Assembly: GCA_029937205.1 (NCBI GenBank)
Contig: JAPYQV010000041.1
Coordinates: 1 to 12,280, forward strand
Source: Alphaproteobacteria bacterium
GTDB taxonomy: Bacteria > Pseudomonadota > Alphaproteobacteria > UBA828
Direction of reading: 5' to 3'
Length of the DNA stretch: 12,280 nt
Under the pieces are notes generated by a model, which saw nothing but the letters and a program-made list of their open reading frames with translations, did no database searches and was not told where the DNA came from. This document shows positions 1-7,590 of the stretch, one piece after another. Made by a program: the position numbers and the translations under genes. How positions within the stretch are numbered: position 1 is the first letter of the stretch; each line of letters starts with the position of its first letter.

Positions 1-76
1 CCTCGATCCAGCGCCACGCCTCGGCGATGGGTGGCGCTGCGACGGCCGAGAAAAGCGGATTGACGGGGTAGTTCAT
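1..76 (-). CDS. Probable PLP-dependent class I/II aminotransferase, N-terminal fragment (runs off left edge)
   Basis: Only the first 25 codons are inside the window. The reading frame opens with ATG at 76 and starts MNYPVNPLFSAVAAPP, followed by IAEAWRWIE. A GAGG ribosome-binding site lies a few bases upstream (reverse complement of about 78-83), and the start is 17 bases beyond the gshA stop, so it is probably the next gene of the rsmE-gshA transcript. The 'NPLF...PPI.EA..W' pattern resembles the opening of alphaproteobacterial class I/II aminotransferases as I remember them, but no PLP-binding lysine or other catalytic residue is visible. The family assignment is inference; the presence of a translated gene start is well supported. 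Confidence 0.5.
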   Translation of the reverse strand, partial: MNYPVNPLFSAVAAPPIAEAWRWIE

Positions 77-93
77 ATCCTCACCACAGCCGC

Positions 94-1461
94 TTAATAG
101 GCGTATTCCTCGAACAGCGGGTCGATATTGCCGTGCCACCGCGTCTCAAACGCTTCGAGCAGTTCCTCCGCCGGCGTGCGGCCGGTTTCGACATGCTGTT
201 TCAGTGTGGTGAGATAGCTGCGCTCGTCGGGATCGTGATTTCCCGCCACGGAACGGCGTTCGAGCCCGCCGCTGGCAATACGCACCACGTCGCGCGCGAT
301 CTCGCCGACGGTGCGCCCGCCGAGTGTCGTCTTAAAGCCGTTCCGCGCCACATCGACATGGGCGGCGGCGGCCGCGTCATAGGACCACTCGCGGCACAGT
401 GCCTCGGCTTCGTTCAGCGCCGTCGAATCATAGAGCAGCCCGACCCACAGCGCCGGCAAGGCACAAAGCCGGCCCCACGGCCCGCCATCGGCGCCGCGCA
501 CTTCCATATAGCGCTTGATACGTACCTCGGGAAAGATCGTCGTCATGTGATCTTCCCAATCTTTGATGGTCGGCCGTTCGCCTTCCAGACCGGGCAGTTT
601 GCCGGCGATAAAATCACGGAAGGAGCGGCCCGAAACGTCGATATATTTGCCGTCGCGCAGGACGAAATACATCGGCACGTCGAGCACGTAATCGACATAG
701 CGCTCGAACCCCATACCGTCCTCGAAAGCAAACGGCAGCAGCCCGCAACGCTCCGGATCGGTGCGCGTCCAGACGTGGCTGCGATAGCTCAAATAGCCGC
801 TCGGCTTGCCCTCAACAAAGGGCGAATTGGCAAACAGCGCCACGGCAACCGGCTGCAGCGCCAACGAAACGCGCAGCTTGCGCACCATATCGATCTCGCT
901 GTCGAAATCGAGATTGACCTGCACGGTGCAGGTGCGCGTCATCATATCGAGGCCAAGATCGCCCTTGGTCGGCATGTAGCGGCGCATGATGCCGTAGCGG
1001 CCTTTTGGCATCCAATGGATGTCATCGCGCTGCCATTTAGGCTGGAAACCGAGGCCAAGGAAGCCGACGCCGAGCTCATCCGCGACAGTTGCCACCTGAT
1101 CGAGATGGGTGTGCACTTCGTCGCAAACCCGGTGCAAATTCGGCAGCGGCGCACCTGACAATTCGAACTGCCCGCCCGGCTCGAGCGAGACCGACGAGCC
1201 GTCATCCTTGGTCAGTGCAATCACATTTTCGCCTTCGAAGTACGGCACCCATTTGTAGCGCTGCAGCCCTTCGAGCATGGCGCGGATTCCGGCCGGGCCG
1301 TCATAGGGCAGCGGTCGCAGGTCATCGAGGCGGTAGCCGAACTTTTCATGCTCGGTGCCGATCGCCCATTCCGTGCTCGGCGTGCAGCCGGATTCCACAT
1401 AGCGCACCAGGTCGCGTTTTTCGATGGCCTCCTGGCGGGGCGGGCTGGCGATATCGTTCAT
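94..1461 (-). CDS. gshA: Glutamate-cysteine ligase, plant/alphaproteobacterial GCS2 type
   Basis: Joins L-glutamate and L-cysteine with ATP to give gamma-glutamylcysteine, the first and usually rate-limiting step of cytoplasmic glutathione synthesis. The 455-residue length matches this class (about 450-460). Family motifs visible: IGTEHEKF at residues 34-41, with the acidic residues expected for metal/glutamate binding; EPGGQFELSG at 94-103; the segment GRYGIMRRYMP at 154-164; the TCTVQVNLDF stretch at 177-186; and RYMEVRGAD at 317-325. This is the GCS2 class shared by plants and alphaproteobacteria, distinct from the E. coli-type enzyme. The start ATG at 1461 gives the usual short leader before the conserved core. 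It lies 94 bases after rsmE on the same strand and is followed 17 bases later by a probable aminotransferase gene. A weak promoter candidate lies in the upstream gap. No gshB is present in the window. Confidence 0.95.
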   Translation of the reverse strand: MNDIASPPRQEAIEKRDLVRYVESGCTPSTEWAIGTEHEKFGYRLDDLRPLPYDGPAGIRAMLEGLQRYKWVPYFEGENVIALTKDDGSSVSLEPGGQFELSGAPLPNLHRVCDEVHTHLDQVATVADELGVGFLGLGFQPKWQRDDIHWMPKGRYGIMRRYMPTKGDLGLDMMTRTCTVQVNLDFDSEIDMVRKLRVSLALQPVAVALFANSPFVEGKPSGYLSYRSHVWTRTDPERCGLLPFAFEDGMGFERYVDYVLDVPMYFVLRDGKYIDVSGRSFRDFIAGKLPGLEGERPTIKDWEDHMTTIFPEVRIKRYMEVRGADGGPWGRLCALPALWVGLLYDSTALNEAEALCREWSYDAAAAAHVDVARNGFKTTLGGRTVGEIARDVVRIASGGLERRSVAGNHDPDERSYLTTLKQHVETGRTPAEELLEAFETRWHGNIDPLFEEYAY

Positions 1462-1509
1462 AGGCGATCCGAAGGTAAATAATGGCGGCGCGTTTGCCCT
1501 ATGCGCATC

Positions 1510-1538
1510 CTGATACGACGAATGGACAATCGCTGCAA
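1510..1538 (-). promoter_or_regulatory. Weak candidate sigma70-like promoter for gshA
   Basis: In the 94-base gap between rsmE and gshA, the minus strand carries TTGCAG (1533-1538) and TATCAG (1510-1515) separated by 17 bases, which would place a transcript start about 40 bases before the gshA ATG. Both hexamers match the consensus poorly (three and four of six), so gshA may simply be read through from rsmE. No rho-independent terminator is evident after rsmE. Confidence 0.25.
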
Positions 1539-1555
1539 GTATATGAAGTAGGGAC

Positions 1556-2326
1556 TTAATTGCCCAGGCGCAAGTCCCCCAACACCGCCTGCCACAGGCT
1601 GAGCGCCGCCACGGCAGCTGTCTCGGCGCGCAATGTTCGTGGCCCGAGCGATACCGGCACGCTAAAGCGGCGCGTTCTGATGTCTGCCCGCTCTTCGGCT
1701 GAGAATCCGCCTTCCGGACCGATCAGGATGGCCCAGGGGCCGGGCGGCCCGGCAACAAGGGCTTCCAGGGCCTCAAGCACCGGCGGGCCGCCGGCTTCAT
1801 CGCAAAACAGGAGGCGCCGATCCGTTGGCCACTCCTCTAACACTGCCGTCAACGCCGCAAGCGGCTGGATCTTCGGCACGTCGAGCCGCCCGCATTGTTC
1901 CGCCGCCTCGACGGCGTGGGCGCGGTAGCGCTCCGGCTTCGCCAGCTTGCTTTGAGAATATTGCGTGGTCACCGGCCACAGCGCCGAGACGCCGAGTTCG
2001 GTGGCCTTTTCGATCAATAATTCCGTGCGCGATGATTTGACCGGCGCGAACAGCAGCCACGGCCCACTTGACGCCTGTTGCGGCCGTGCTTGTGCCTCCG
2101 GCTTGAGGGTGCAGGCGCCGCGTTTGAGGCCGGCGATAGCGGCGCGCCACTCGCCGTCACGGCCGTTGAAGATGGACAGCGTGTCGCCGGGTGCGAGACG
2201 CATGACCGTGCCGATATAATGACTTTGCGCGCTTTCCAGCTTGAGTTCGAGGTCGGCAGCAATGGGCGCATCGACGAACAAACGCACCCGGCTCGCCTTC
2301 GCCGCCTGTTTTTTTTCTGCCGCCAT
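1556..2326 (-). CDS. rsmE: 16S rRNA (uracil(1498)-N3)-methyltransferase
   Basis: Methylates N3 of U1498 of 16S rRNA in the assembled 30S subunit, using S-adenosylmethionine. The 256-residue protein has the RsmE layout: an N-terminal PUA-like RNA-binding part (RLFVD at 15-19, HYIGTVMRL at 36-44, FNGRDGEW at 53-60) and a C-terminal SPOUT trefoil-knot methyltransferase domain. Conserved blocks in the latter are EKATELGV (106-113), EAAEQCGR (140-147), IGPEGGFS (202-209) and LGPRTLRAETA (227-237), which form the cofactor-binding knot. E. coli RsmE is about 243 residues; the difference is a short Lys/Ala-rich leader (MAAEKKQAAKA) encoded partly by a run of eight A. The start at 2326 is preceded by AAGGGG and GGCGGG purine-rich stretches. 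The gene is divergent from ubiA across 87 bases and upstream of gshA on the same strand. Confidence 0.95.
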   Translation of the reverse strand: MAAEKKQAAKASRVRLFVDAPIAADLELKLESAQSHYIGTVMRLAPGDTLSIFNGRDGEWRAAIAGLKRGACTLKPEAQARPQQASSGPWLLFAPVKSSRTELLIEKATELGVSALWPVTTQYSQSKLAKPERYRAHAVEAAEQCGRLDVPKIQPLAALTAVLEEWPTDRRLLFCDEAGGPPVLEALEALVAGPPGPWAILIGPEGGFSAEERADIRTRRFSVPVSLGPRTLRAETAAVAALSLWQAVLGDLRLGN

Positions 2327-2377
2327 CCCGCCGCCCCTTCTTGTCTCTCGCGCGCGCTCAAGATATCACCATTACCC

Positions 2378-2431
2378 ACGACCGCGAGACCGAACACGAC
2401 CGCGAGATTGAACATGACCGCGAGCCTGATC
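2378..2431 (+). repeat. Three imperfect 18-base tandem repeats spanning the ubiA start codon
   Basis: Copies lie at 2378-2395, 2396-2413 and 2414-2431. They read ACGACCGCGAGACCGAAC, ACGACCGCGAGATTGAAC and ATGACCGCGAGCCTGATC. The first two differ at two positions. The third differs more and carries ATG instead of ACG at its first codon, which is the ubiA start. The period is a multiple of three and the copies are in frame with ubiA, so the upstream copies would read TTARPN and TTARLN before MTASLI. Confidence 0.8.
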
Positions 2432-3298
2432 CTGCATCTCCTGCCGCGCGGCCTCCGGCCGTTCGCCGTGTTGGCCCGCCTCGACAAACCGATCGGCACT
2501 TGGTTGCTGCTGTGGCCGGGCTTGTGGAGCGCGGCGCTGGCGGCGGACGGGCTGCCCGATATCCGCCTCCTGGCGCTGTTCGCCGCCGGCGCCCTGGTGA
2601 TGCGCAGCGCCGGCTGCGTTTACAACGATATCGTCGACCGCGATTTCGACGCCCGCGTGGCGCGCACCCGGGACCGGCCGATTGCCGCCGGCGTGATCAG
2701 CGTCAAAACCGCGCTCGCCTTTCTCGCTCTGTTGCTTGTTCTCGGTCTCGTCATCCTGCTGCAGTTCAATTTGTTCGCCATCCTGCTCGGTGTCGCCTCG
2801 CTCGCCCTGGTCTTCACCTATCCCTTTATGAAGCGCATCACCTATTGGCCACAGGCGTTTCTCGGCCTGACATTCAATTGGGGAGCGCTGTTAGGCTGGG
2901 CGGCGGTCACCGGCGGCCTGGCCTGGCCGGCGGGACTGCTCTATGCCGGCGGCATTGCCTGGACGCTCGGCTACGACACCATCTACGCCCACCAGGACAA
3001 GGAGGACGACGCGCTGATCGGGGTCAAATCCTCGGCGCTCGCACTTGGCGAAAATTCTAAACCGTGGCTGTGGTTTTTCTACGTCGCCGCATTGGCCGGC
3101 TTCGCCGCTGCCGGCGCCGTGATGGACATCAGCTGGCCGTATTACGCCGGCCTCGGCGCCGCCGCGCTGCTGTTTGCCTGGCAGGTGGCGACTTTGAAAA
3201 TCGCCGATGCCGCCGACTGTCTGGTCAAATTCAAACTCAATTTCTGGGTCGGCGTCATCATCTTCGCCGGCATCGTCGGCGCCCGCGCTCTGGGTTAG
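2414..3298 (+). CDS. ubiA: 4-hydroxybenzoate polyprenyltransferase
   Basis: Membrane enzyme that attaches the polyprenyl tail to 4-hydroxybenzoate, an early committed step of ubiquinone synthesis. With the start at 2414 the protein has 294 residues, typical of the family (about 290). The first Asp-rich motif is NDIVDRDFD at 71-79, followed by the conserved ARTRDRPIAAG (83-93); the second is YDTIYAHQDKEDD at 187-199. Both bind Mg2+-diphosphate of the prenyl donor. About eight or nine hydrophobic segments are visible (roughly 27-44, 51-67, 98-116, 118-136, 148-166, 168-186, 219-237, 243-260, 275-291). The N-terminus LARLDKPIGTWLLLWPG is the normal start region. The frame stays open upstream to 2078, but that part is antisense to rsmE and unlike the family. 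No strong ribosome-binding site precedes 2414; the region is instead a tandem repeat. Convergent with the gene at 3331-4122. Confidence 0.95.
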   Translation: MTASLILHLLPRGLRPFAVLARLDKPIGTWLLLWPGLWSAALAADGLPDIRLLALFAAGALVMRSAGCVYNDIVDRDFDARVARTRDRPIAAGVISVKTALAFLALLLVLGLVILLQFNLFAILLGVASLALVFTYPFMKRITYWPQAFLGLTFNWGALLGWAAVTGGLAWPAGLLYAGGIAWTLGYDTIYAHQDKEDDALIGVKSSALALGENSKPWLWFFYVAALAGFAAAGAVMDISWPYYAGLGAAALLFAWQVATLKIADAADCLVKFKLNFWVGVIIFAGIVGARALG

Positions 3299-3330
3299 AT
3301 CAACGCCCTCAGCGCTTGAACGGTCAAGAT

Positions 3331-4122
3331 TCAGCCGCCCAACAACTTGCAATTCGGGTGGTCAAAGGGCTTGGCGTCAGTGCGAAGCACCAAACTTCGC
3401 TCATAACGCAAAGCAGGGTCGGTGATATTTTCATGCACGAATTCCCTTAACTTCCGGCCCGGCGCCAGGCGGTCCCGCGTTTGAATTTGCATGGCTTTCT
3501 GCGCCACCGCCGCAAAGCACCGACGTTCGGCGGCGACGGCGGAAAGTGCCCGCGGGCCGCCGGCGTCGGCGAAGAAACCGTAGCCGGTCCAATAGCTGTG
3601 CACCGCATCCAATGGCGCCAGACCTTCCGGCTGCACCTTTATATGCTCGAGGCGGCCATAGACGTAGCTGCGGCTGGACAGTTCGGTTTCATGCATGCGG
3701 GCGAGCTGTTCACCATCGAGATAGGTGAGCGCCACCTCGGACACCGTGCCGGGAGAAGGTGCCAGCGTTGCCGGCAACGCGCCATATCTCGAAAAATGGC
3801 AGGCGTAGACGACATCGAAATCGAACAACCGCGCCTTGAGGACGGGAAACACCACACCCGGTTTCAAACTTTCGAATTTGCGCCACAAGCGCTCCGGCGC
3901 CGCGTTCGCGCCGTAAGCCAGCACGGCGGTACGATCCCGAAGCGGCGCGGCGCCATTCTCCGCCAATGCGGCATCCAGGCTCTCTGACCCAGAGGCGGGT
4001 AGCGCCCGCACCGCGCCATCGACGAACAGAAAGGAGTGATCCGGCCGCGCGAAGGGATAATCCATGGCAATGTCAAACAGGGCTGGGGCAACCGTCTCGG
4101 CCACCGCGTCAATCACCGTCAA
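3331..4122 (-). CDS. Uncharacterised protein with gamma-glutamylcyclotransferase-like (GGCT/AIG2) features
   Basis: 263 residues from the TTG at 4122; I do not recognise a named family. Central residues about 66-160 look like the GGCT-like fold: VLAYGANAAPERL at 67-79 resembles the 'YGSN' substrate loop, and GALPATLAPSPGTVSEVAL (114-132) then LDGEQLARMHETE (135-147) resemble the 'patl.p.pG..V.G.vy.l...el..ld..E' pattern, where a Glu (E145 or E147) would be the catalytic acid. GGCT-type enzymes release 5-oxoproline from gamma-glutamyl substrates. The YGSN serine is alanine here, so activity is uncertain. The N-terminal 60 residues and the C-terminal third, ending DHPNCKLLGG, are unassigned. 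The TTG overlaps the stop of the upstream gene (TTGA), suggesting translational coupling. An ATG at codon 20 (4063-4065, protein MDYPFARPDHSF...) is an alternative start. Neither start has a clear ribosome-binding site. Confidence 0.72.
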   Translation of the reverse strand: MTVIDAVAETVAPALFDIAMDYPFARPDHSFLFVDGAVRALPASGSESLDAALAENGAAPLRDRTAVLAYGANAAPERLWRKFESLKPGVVFPVLKARLFDFDVVYACHFSRYGALPATLAPSPGTVSEVALTYLDGEQLARMHETELSSRSYVYGRLEHIKVQPEGLAPLDAVHSYWTGYGFFADAGGPRALSAVAAERRCFAAVAQKAMQIQTRDRLAPGRKLREFVHENITDPALRYERSLVLRTDAKPFDHPNCKLLGG

Positions 4123-4445
4123 TCATCGTTGGCACCGACAATCATATGGCCGCCCTGGGGGCCGAGTTCGCGATCAATCAGGCCGATAACAACGCGCAAA
4201 TACTCGGCCAGCGCCACCAGCCGCCGCTTGCGGCTGATGCTGGAAAAATCCGGGTCGCGCTCGAGCCGCTCTTCGATCTGCGACAGGCGGAGCGGCATTT
4301 CGGCGAGGATATCTTTGACCTCGTCAATGCGCTTGTTGACCTCGCCCATGCGGCCAATGCCCTTCACGTCCGGGTTGCCCGACACATCGGTGATCTCATT
4401 AAAAATGCGCTCAAGGCGGGCGCGATAGGGAGCCATCTCAGACAT
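4119..4445 (-). CDS. Small helical, possibly coiled-coil protein of unknown function
   Basis: 108 residues, charged and largely helical in appearance, with no signal peptide, membrane segment or cysteine. Residues 5-19 ([15 protein letters not shown]) and 36-64 ([20 protein letters not shown] then QIEERLERD) have heptad-like spacing of Ile/Leu/Val with Glu/Arg/Lys between, suggesting a coiled coil. A second helix at about 72-93 contains [20 protein letters not shown]. The tail [14 protein letters not shown] looks flexible. The ATG at 4445 is preceded by a short GAG purine stretch. The stop overlaps the TTG of the next gene, and both are divergent from ubiD over 73 bases. I do not recognise the family. 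The coding call rests on the tight overlap with the next gene and a plausible composition, not on homology. Confidence 0.68.
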   Translation of the reverse strand: MSEMAPYRARLERIFNEITDVSGNPDVKGIGRMGEVNKRIDEVKDILAEMPLRLSQIEERLERDPDFSSISRKRRLVALAEYLRVVIGLIDRELGPQGGHMIVGANDD

Positions 4446-4518
4446 ATTCTCAGTATGGCCTTGGACGCGCCGGAGCGATAGTCTGTCGCATCACGTTTCA
4501 AAAATTCATGGAACATCA

Positions 4519-6027
4519 ATGGCCTACAATTCGCTGCGCGAATTCATGCAGCATCTCGAAAGCGAAGGCGCGCTGGCACGCGTCCAGACACCGGTTTCGC
4601 CCGAGCTCGAAATGACGGAAATTCAGACCCGCCTCTTAGCCGAAGGCGGCCCGGCGGTGCTGTTTGAAAATGTTGTCGGTAGCGATGGCAAGAATCTTGG
4701 CATACCGATGCTGGTCAATCTGTTCGGCACCGTCGAGCGCGTCGCCATGGGCATGGGGCAATCGGCCGATACACTGCGCGAGATCGGCGAGACGCTGGCC
4801 TTCCTGCGCCAACCGGAGCCGCCGGGCGGCTGGCGCGAGGCGTTCGAGATGTTGCCGCTGTTGCGCAAAGTGATGGCGATGAAGCCCAAATCGTTAAGCG
4901 CGGGAGCCTGCCAAGAAGTGATATGGACCGGCGACGATATTGATTTTGCCCGCCTGCCGATCCAGACCTGCTGGCCGGGCGAGCCGGCGCCGCTCATTAC
5001 CTGGCCGCTGGTGGTGACGCGCGGCCCCGGCACGGGCCGCGAGGATAATTACAATCTCGGCATCTATCGCATGCAGGTGACCGGGAAGAACACCACCCTG
5101 ATGCGCTGGCTGCGCCACCGCGGCGGCGCCCAACAGCATCGCCGCTGGGCCGAGGAAAAGCGCGAACCCTTGCCGGCGGCGGTGGTCATCGGCGCCGATC
5201 CCGGCGTGATCCTGGCCGCCGTGACGCCGGTTCCGGACACGCTCTCGGAATATCAATTCGCCGGTCTCCTGCGCGGCCGCAAGGTCGAACTGGTCAACTG
5301 CAAGACCATTCCGCTCGCGGTTCCGGCGCAAGCGGAGATCGTCATCGAAGGCCATGTCAGCCTGGATGATTACGGCGCTGAAGGGCCGTACGGCGACCAT
5401 ACCGGCTACTACAATACGGTCGAAAATTTTCCGCGTTTTACCGCCACCGCCATTACCATGCGGCGCGACCCGATCTACCTCTCGACCTTCACCGGACGCC
5501 CGCCGGACGAGCCCAGCATTCTCGGCCAGGCGCTGAACGAAGTCTTCGTGCCGCTGTTGGCGCAACAGTTTCCCGAGATCGTCGATTTCTGGCTGCCGCC
5601 GGAGGCGTGCAGCTACCGCATCGCCGTGGTCGCCATCAAGAAGGCTTACCCCGGCCACGCCAAGCGCGTGATGATGGGCGTGTGGTCCTATCTGCGCCAG
5701 TTCATGTACACCAAGTGGGTCATCGTCGTGGACGACGACATAGATGCGCGCGACTGGAAGGACGTCATGTGGGCGGTCTCAACCCGCATGGACCCGGCGC
5801 GCGATATCACCCTGGTGGAAAACACACCGATCGACTATCTCGATTTTGCCTCACCCGAGGCCGGGCTCGGCTCCAAGATCGGCCTCGATGCCACCAATAA
5901 ATTACCGCCCGAAACCAATCGCGATTGGGGCGAGAAAATCCGCATGAGCGATGACATCATCGAGACCGTCAGCCGCAAATGGCCGGAATACGGTTTGCCC
6001 GGTTCCGGCAAACCGATCTGGAAATGA
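4519..6027 (+). CDS. ubiD: UbiD-family decarboxylase, probable 3-polyprenyl-4-hydroxybenzoate carboxy-lyase
   Basis: Removes the carboxyl group of 3-polyprenyl-4-hydroxybenzoate in ubiquinone synthesis using prenylated FMN, which is made by UbiX (not in this window). The 502-residue length fits the family (E. coli UbiD is about 497). Visible motifs: [12 protein letters not shown] at 176-187, where N179 and R184 match the cofactor/metal Asn and catalytic Arg of the family; [13 protein letters not shown] at 195-207; and [12 protein letters not shown] at 287-298, where E288 matches the catalytic Glu and D293 stands where fungal Fdc1 has a second Glu, as I recall also being the case in bacterial UbiD. 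The start at 4519 has GGAA 5 bases upstream. The stop overlaps the start of the next gene (ATGA). Other UbiD-family members act on different aromatic or unsaturated acids; ubiA 1.2 kb away favours the ubiquinone role. Confidence 0.94.
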   Translation: MAYNSLREFMQHLESEGALARVQTPVSPELEMTEIQTRLLAEGGPAVLFENVVGSDGKNLGIPMLVNLFGTVERVAMGMGQSADTLREIGETLAFLRQPEPPGGWREAFEMLPLLRKVMAMKPKSLSAGACQEVIWTGDDIDFARLPIQTCWPGEPAPLITWPLVVTRGPGTGREDNYNLGIYRMQVTGKNTTLMRWLRHRGGAQQHRRWAEEKREPLPAAVVIGADPGVILAAVTPVPDTLSEYQFAGLLRGRKVELVNCKTIPLAVPAQAEIVIEGHVSLDDYGAEGPYGDHTGYYNTVENFPRFTATAITMRRDPIYLSTFTGRPPDEPSILGQALNEVFVPLLAQQFPEIVDFWLPPEACSYRIAVVAIKKAYPGHAKRVMMGVWSYLRQFMYTKWVIVVDDDIDARDWKDVMWAVSTRMDPARDITLVENTPIDYLDFASPEAGLGSKIGLDATNKLPPETNRDWGEKIRMSDDIIETVSRKWPEYGLPGSGKPIWK

Positions 6028-7589
6028 AGCCGCTCGAAGAGGCCGCGCGCCACCTCAAAGCCGGACGGCTGGATGAGGCGGCGCGGCTCTGTCTCGAGGT
6101 CACCCGGAAGGCGCCTGAAAACAGCCGCGCATGGTATCTCCTCGGCAATACGCGCGTCGGACAAAAACGCCACGGCGATGCCGAGCGCTGTTACCGGCGT
6201 GTGCTCGCGGTACGGCCGGAATTCGCCGATGCACACAACAATCTCGGCGCCGTGCTGCAGCTCCAGGAGCACTCAAAACGCGCCGCAGAAAGCTTTCGCC
6301 GCGCCATCGCGTTGATGCCGGACTATGCCCAGGCGCACTGCAATCTCGGCGTGGCGCTGCGAAGATTCGGCCGCCTGAACGAAGCCATTCAGTGCCAGCA
6401 GCGCGCCCTTGAAATCGCACCCGATTACGCCAAGGCACATTACAATTTGGGCAATGCCCTGAAAAAGGCGTGTGAGGCTGAAGCCGCCATCGCCGCCTAT
6501 CGCCACGCCATTAGCCATAACTCTGATCATGCCGAAGCGCACAATAATCTCGGTACGGTTTTCGAGGGCCAGGGCCACACCCCGAAGGCGCTCGCCGAAT
6601 TTTCACGGGCCATTGCGATGGACCAGGACTATGTCGAGGCGCATTACAATTTTGCCCTTCTGCACCGCTTTGAGGCGGACGATCCGACGCTCGACGAACT
6701 GCACCGGCTCGACCGCCAGCCCGGCCAAAACCCGCAAAACAGAAATCGCCTGGCCTTTGCGCTTGCCAAGGCAAAGGCCGACCTCGGCGATTATGACGGC
6801 GCCTTCTCGCTTTTCACCCAGGCCAACGCCCGGAGGCGGCAACGCCTGAGCTACGACCGGTCAACGGAAGCGCAGGAAACCGACGCGATTATCGCCGAAC
6901 ACACCGAACCCGGCACAAGCCTACCGTCAGCCGAGGCGTCGAGCGCGCCCATTCCGATCTTCGTGCTCGGACTATCGCGCAGCGGCAAAAACCTGGTTGA
7001 ATTCCTACTCGCCACCCAGGCCGGTGTATTCGCCGCCGGTGAAAGCGAACATTGGCAACGCCTCCGACGTGCCATCAAGCGGAAAGCGCCGGCGCAAGAC
7101 ATATCGGCCGAACTCGGCGCAACCTATCGCGAGGAGATGCAGCGCCTTTCAAAAGGCGCGCGCTTCGTGGTGAGCACCCTCGACAGCAATATCCTTACCC
7201 TCGGTGACATCGCCACCACTTTACCCGAGGCGTGCTTTATCTATTGTCTGCGCGAGCCGCTCGACAATGCCCTGCTGATCTATTTCAAGCGCTACGAGCG
7301 CGGCCACAGCTATGCCAATGAATTTGGCGACATCGCCCATTTCATAGCGGCGCGGGCGCGGCTCCAGGCCCATTGGCAGAACCTCTACGGCGAGCGCATT
7401 CTGGGCGTCCGTTATGAAGCGCTGGTGCGCGACACCGCCGCCGTGGCCGCGAAGGTCGCCGCGCATTTGGGGCTCAAGCTTGACCCCAATATCCCGCTTC
7501 CCGTTTTTCATGACGACGAGATCGACGGTTGGAAGCCCTATGACAAACATCTCCAGCCGCTGCGCGCTGCGCTCTCAGACGGAGAATAA
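6024..7589 (+). CDS. TPR-repeat protein with a divergent C-terminal sulfotransferase-like domain
   Basis: 521 residues from the ATG at 6024, which overlaps the ubiD stop; the open frame to 5979 only extends into ubiD. The N-terminal half is a TPR array: 'AW/AH.NLG'-type helix signatures recur with exact 34-residue spacing (around residues 36, 70, 104, 138, 172 and 206), so at least six repeats cover about 1-204, and a further helical pair covers about 240-275. The second half matches TPR-linked sulfotransferases: [19 protein letters not shown] at 311-329 (5'-phosphosulfate loop), [20 protein letters not shown] at 404-423 (3'-phosphate site), and [10 protein letters not shown] at 461-470. Such proteins normally transfer sulfate from PAPS. 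However, the usual GTT of the first loop is GKN, the usual Ser in the 'RxPxDxxLSxY' motif is Leu (L418), and the DKMP block appears as STLDSN (384-389). Catalytic activity is therefore doubtful. No signal peptide. Translationally coupled to ubiD; followed after 1 base by the SDR gene. Confidence 0.88.
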   Translation: MKPLEEAARHLKAGRLDEAARLCLEVTRKAPENSRAWYLLGNTRVGQKRHGDAERCYRRVLAVRPEFADAHNNLGAVLQLQEHSKRAAESFRRAIALMPDYAQAHCNLGVALRRFGRLNEAIQCQQRALEIAPDYAKAHYNLGNALKKACEAEAAIAAYRHAISHNSDHAEAHNNLGTVFEGQGHTPKALAEFSRAIAMDQDYVEAHYNFALLHRFEADDPTLDELHRLDRQPGQNPQNRNRLAFALAKAKADLGDYDGAFSLFTQANARRRQRLSYDRSTEAQETDAIIAEHTEPGTSLPSAEASSAPIPIFVLGLSRSGKNLVEFLLATQAGVFAAGESEHWQRLRRAIKRKAPAQDISAELGATYREEMQRLSKGARFVVSTLDSNILTLGDIATTLPEACFIYCLREPLDNALLIYFKRYERGHSYANEFGDIAHFIAARARLQAHWQNLYGERILGVRYEALVRDTAAVAAKVAAHLGLKLDPNIPLPVFHDDEIDGWKPYDKHLQPLRAALSDGE

Positions 7590-7590
7590 T

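Noticed and set aside
133..1158. Long plus-strand open frame of 341 codons opposite gshA
   Set aside because: It is antisense to a strongly supported enzyme gene, has no family resemblance, and is His/Arg-rich in the way expected of a complementary-frame artefact in GC-rich DNA.
2078..2413. 112-codon N-terminal extension of ubiA
   Set aside because: It overlaps rsmE on the other strand and adds sequence unlike any UbiA N-terminus; the ATG at 2414 gives the normal family length.
3315..3328. CTTGA-ACGG-TCAAG palindrome between the convergent ubiA and GGCT-like genes, possible bidirectional terminator
   Set aside because: The stem is only 5 base pairs, not GC-rich, and has no T-run on either strand.
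4446..4518. Divergent promoters between the small helical gene and ubiD
   Set aside because: Promoters probably exist here, but the hexamer pairs I could find (for example TTGAAA with TATCGC at 15 bases spacing on the minus strand) have poor spacing or matches, so I do not annotate a site.
4894..5658. Minus-strand open frame of 254 codons opposite ubiD
   Set aside because: Antisense shadow of a well-supported gene with a composition typical of reverse-frame reading.
7414..7590. 59-codon N-terminal extension of the SDR protein
   Set aside because: It is within the TPR/sulfotransferase-like gene, and the GTG at 7591 has GGAG well placed and puts the Rossmann loop at residue 9 as usual.
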